A stretch of 64,000 nt of DNA from Curtobacterium sp. MCSS17_007 (GTDB lineage Bacteria; Actinomycetota; Actinomycetes; Actinomycetales; Microbacteriaceae). Below are positions 61,996 through 64,000 of this stretch, piece after piece. The notes below the pieces were generated by a model. The model made no database searches. It was not told the DNA's origin and saw only the letters and a program-made list of their open reading frames with translations. Location: positions 2,604,001 to 2,668,000 of the forward strand of contig NZ_CP126257.1 of the NCBI RefSeq assembly GCF_003234175.2, in the 5' to 3' direction. A program made the position numbers and the translations under genes. The stretch's first letter is position 1. The number at the start of each line of letters is the position of its first letter.

Positions 61996-62041
61996 CCGGA
62001 CGGGAGGCACGTGGCGGCCCGGCGCGGTGCCTCCCGTCCGG
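61996..62041. repeat. Palindromic element copy 9
   Basis: Perfect 15-base arms CCGGACGGGAGGCAC and complement with a 16-nt loop, 42 bp after the tctA stop; a likely end of tctCBA. Confidence 0.82.
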
Positions 62042-62048
62042 CGCACCG

Positions 62049-62087
62049 GCCAGGAGGCACGCAGCGCGTCCGCACGCGCCTCCCGCC
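62049..62087. repeat. Palindromic element copy 10 (degenerate)
   Basis: A second, worn copy (CAGGAGGCACG ... CGCGCCTCCCG) seven bases after copy 9. The tandem pair lies just upstream of the LacI promoter. Confidence 0.65.
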
Positions 62088-62104
62088 CCGTCGGGGCGGC
62101 GCGC

Positions 62105-62110
62105 TACGCT
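62105..62110 (+). promoter_or_regulatory. -10 box of LacI gene, leaderless
   Basis: TACGCT with a 6-nt spacer to GTG 62117. Confidence 0.58.
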
Positions 62111-62116
62111 CGTCCG

Positions 62117-63124
62117 GTGCGCGCCACCGTGCGGGACGTCGCGGCCCTCGCCGGGGTCTCACCGAAGACCGTCTCCAACGTGATCAACGGCGGCGTGGTC
62201 GTGCGCCCCGCGACACGGGAGCGCGTCGAACGTGCCGTCGCCGAGCTCGGCTACGTCCCGAACCTGTCCGCGCGGGGTCTGCGCAACGGCAGGTCGGGCG
62301 CGATCGCGTTGACGCTCCCGGAGCTCGGCAGCGCCTACTCGGCCGAACTCGCCCAGTGGTTCGTCGAACTCGCCCGCGAGCGCGGGTGGACCGTCCAGCT
62401 CGACCAGACCGGCAGCGACCCCGAGCGGGAGCGCGACCTCGTCTCGCGGGCACGGGCGCACCTGGTGGACGGACTGGTCCTCAACCCGGTGTCGCTCAGC
62501 GCGAGTGTCCTCGCCGAGACCGAGGGCCTGCCACCGACGGTGGTCATCGGTGAGGTCGAGCCGGAGCACGTCGACCAGGTGCACGTCGACAGCCGTCGCG
62601 CCGCTCGCGAGGTCTCGACCTACCTGCTCGACCGCGGGCACCGACGCATCGCCGTGGTGGGCGCCGCCCGGCCGACCGACGCCACCGCGACGAGCGAGCT
62701 GCGCGACCAGGGCCACGCCGACGCGCTCCGGGCGGTCGGGCTCCCGGTCGACCCGGCCCTCCGCGTGCCGTTGCCGGCGTGGACGACGAGTGCGGCCGCG
62801 ACGGCGTTCGCCGACTGGCTCGACGTGCACCCGCTGCCGGACGCGGTCTTCGCGTACACCGACTCGATCGCGTTCGGGGTGCTGCACGTCCTGGCGGCGC
62901 GTGGTGTCCGCGTGCCGGACCACGTCAGCGTCGTCGGCTTCGACGACGTCGACGCGGCGGCGTTCGCGATCCCCGCGCTGACGACCGTGTCCTTCGACCG
63001 GCGGGCCTTCGCGACCGCGGCGCTCGACCTCCTGACCCGGCGGATCGCGGAGCGCGACGCTCCCCCGACGACGGTCGTCGTGCCGCACCGGATCGTCGAG
63101 CGCGCGAGCGTCGCCGACCGCTGA
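62117..63124 (+). CDS. LacI family transcriptional regulator
   Basis: 335 residues from GTG 62117. The LacI helix-turn-helix and hinge occupy about 3-55 (ATVRDVAALAGVSPKTVSNVINGG, NLSARGLRNGRSGAIAL). The periplasmic-binding-protein-like ligand domain follows, ending SVVGFDDVDAAAFAIPALTTVSFDRRAFATAALDLL. Ligand unknown. It follows tctCBA in the same direction but behind two hairpin repeats, and has its own -10 box, so it is probably transcribed separately. Confidence 0.94.
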   Translation: MRATVRDVAALAGVSPKTVSNVINGGVVVRPATRERVERAVAELGYVPNLSARGLRNGRSGAIALTLPELGSAYSAELAQWFVELARERGWTVQLDQTGSDPERERDLVSRARAHLVDGLVLNPVSLSASVLAETEGLPPTVVIGEVEPEHVDQVHVDSRRAAREVSTYLLDRGHRRIAVVGAARPTDATATSELRDQGHADALRAVGLPVDPALRVPLPAWTTSAAATAFADWLDVHPLPDAVFAYTDSIAFGVLHVLAARGVRVPDHVSVVGFDDVDAAAFAIPALTTVSFDRRAFATAALDLLTRRIAERDAPPTTVVVPHRIVERASVADR

Positions 63125-63147
63125 GCCGTCCTGTGACCGCGTCCGGG

Positions 63148-63153
63148 TACCGT
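63148..63153 (+). promoter_or_regulatory. -10 box of VOC gene, leaderless
   Basis: TACCGT with a 7-nt spacer to ATG 63161. Confidence 0.55.
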
Positions 63154-63160
63154 GCGCCGC

Positions 63161-63550
63161 ATGAGCGCCGACGACCCCGCGATGCCCGTCCTGACGGCGA
63201 CCGTCCTGCAGTCCCCGGACCCCGTCCGGCTCGCGCGCTTCTGGGGCGCCCTCACCGGGTGGACCGTGCACGAGGACGGGCCGACCTGGTTGCGGGTGCG
63301 GCCGTCCGACGGTGGTGTCGGGCTCTCGGTGCAGTACGACGACGCCTACGTCGCACCCACCTGGCCGACGACGCCGGGTGCGCAGGGCATGCAGCTCCAC
63401 CTGGACCTGCAGGTGGAGGACCTCGCCGCGGCGACCGCCCGCGCGCTCGAGCTCGGCGCGACCGAGGCGGAGTTCCAGCCGCAGGACGACGTGCGCGTGC
63501 TCCTCGACCCCGACGGTCACCCGTTCTGCCTGTTCCTGCCCGGCGCCTGA
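63161..63550 (+). CDS. VOC-family (glyoxalase-like) protein
   Basis: 129 residues, one VOC domain. ATVLQSPDPVRLARFWGALTGWTVHEDGPTWLRVRPSDGG opens the first module and MQLHLDLQVEDLAAATARALELGATEAEFQPQDDVRVLLDPDGHPFCLFL closes the second, a pattern of the glyoxalase_6 type. Possible metal ligands are not certain. The perfect hairpin at 63551 directly follows its stop. Confidence 0.88.
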   Translation: MSADDPAMPVLTATVLQSPDPVRLARFWGALTGWTVHEDGPTWLRVRPSDGGVGLSVQYDDAYVAPTWPTTPGAQGMQLHLDLQVEDLAAATARALELGATEAEFQPQDDVRVLLDPDGHPFCLFLPGA

Positions 63551-63574
63551 GCGCAGCGCGGCAGCGCGCTGCGC
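63551..63574. terminator. Perfect hairpin after VOC gene
   Basis: Arms GCGCAGCGCG and complement with loop GCAG, starting on the base after the VOC stop codon. No T-run follows. Confidence 0.65.
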
Positions 63575-63690
63575 GGCACCGGCGGTGCGACACCCGCGAC
63601 GCGGCCCGGCACCGGCGGCGCGACGTGCTTCCGGTCGTGCGATCGCGCGCGAGCGCAGCGCCGCACGCCAGTGCACGGCCACCCGCGGGC

Positions 63691-64000
63691 TCAGCCGGCG
63701 GCGGGTCCCGTGGGGCCGCCCGCAGCGGCGAGCACGGCCTCGCGGGTCTGCTGGGCGCCGAGGATCCGGAAGTGCCCGCCGACGGGTACCCGCACGTTCG
63801 TGGCTCCCGGGAGCTCGCTCCCCCCGGGGATGAGCGTGTCGAACACCCCGTAGACCGAGGTGATCCGCGCGTTCACCGCCAGGTCACGCCCGAGCGCGGC
63901 GAGCACGGGGTCCGCCGCTCGGAACGCCCGCAGGTGCGGCACGGGCGCCAACCGGGCGTAGACCGACCCGCCGAACGGCGTGGAGACCGCGACCATCCGG
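63691..64000 (-). CDS. Alpha/beta-hydrolase (lipase-like), 5' end outside window
   Basis: The visible ~103 C-terminal residues carry ITSVYGVFDTLIPGGSELPGATNVRVPVGGHFRILG, which matches the acid and His parts of an alpha/beta-hydrolase triad in triacylglycerol lipase-like proteins (Asp in DTLIP, His in GGHF). The nucleophile Ser would lie outside the window. The Met at 63996 is unlikely to be the real start because the catalytic fold is incomplete. Stop TGA at 63691. Confidence 0.72.
   Translation of the reverse strand, partial: RMVAVSTPFGGSVYARLAPVPHLRAFRAADPVLAALGRDLAVNARITSVYGVFDTLIPGGSELPGATNVRVPVGGHFRILGAQQTREAVLAAAGGPTGPAAG

Noticed and set aside
63575..63690. Possible small genes or RNA between the VOC and lipase genes
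   Set aside because: The region has short GC-rich direct and inverted repeats only; no start with supporting signals and no recognisable RNA fold.

Overview
The window is a dense, very GC-rich bacterial chromosome segment with ordinary gene content and no phage, IS or CRISPR. Strong GC codon bias, many GTG starts, an actinobacterial trio of conserved unknowns (SCO1664-like, DUF3090, MSMEG_4193-like phosphomutase), a protein O-mannosyltransferase and DUF2029-type glycosyltransferase, and TANNNT boxes directly in front of start codons all point to an actinobacterium. The flavour (BLUF photoreceptors, RuMP formaldehyde enzymes, MarR/TetR-controlled detoxification) fits a Microbacteriaceae phyllosphere or soil organism such as Curtobacterium; this genus guess is an inference.

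Layout. 1-4.0 kb: the 3' part of a VWA-domain gene, then the conserved trio on the minus strand. 4.1-7.5 kb: two BLUF blue-light proteins either side of a TetR/ScbR-like regulator, a PepSY membrane protein with its own palindromic operator candidate, and a 46-residue membrane protein. 7.5-9.8 kb: hxlB-hxlA (ribulose monophosphate pathway) divergent from an unusual ATPase-LuxR fusion. 9.9-15.9 kb: GNAT, tRNA-Ser(UGA), HAD hydrolase, serS, a MarR/glyoxalase pair with twin operators, a diacylglycerol kinase-like protein and pheA. 16-25.9 kb: a molybdenum region: MarR-GNAT fusion, small membrane protein, cytochrome b561-sulfite-oxidase-fold fusion, a GT-C enzyme, moaA, a MoaD-like protein, modABC, a ThiF/MoeB-rhodanese protein and a ModE/Mop-like regulator. 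26-41 kb: a second GT-C enzyme, ispE, a cassette of OAH sulfhydrylase, LLM monooxygenase and ATP-grasp ligase plus other accessory genes, then rsmA-tatD-metG and rsmI, with the O-mannosyltransferase divergent. The accessory cassette separates rsmA from ispE. 41-52 kb: TetR/MFS efflux pair with operator candidates, rhodanese, epimerase, P-loop kinase, DUF255 protein and hrpA. 52-56.4 kb: YbaK-like deacylase, small unknowns, a DUF2461 gene broken by an amber codon, a chloramphenicol acetyltransferase-like gene and a nucleoside deaminase. 56.5-64 kb: a CitAB/DcuSR-type two-component system divergent from a tctCBA tricarboxylate transporter, a LacI regulator, a VOC protein and a partial lipase.

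Two genome-style signals stand out. First, about ten intergenic copies of a palindromic element (core GGACGGGAGGC, both orientations) sit just behind gene ends, with degenerate copies inside coding linkers. Second, at least 21 genes carry a TANNNT box ending 6-8 nt before the start codon, which strongly suggests leaderless transcription and was used to choose many starts.
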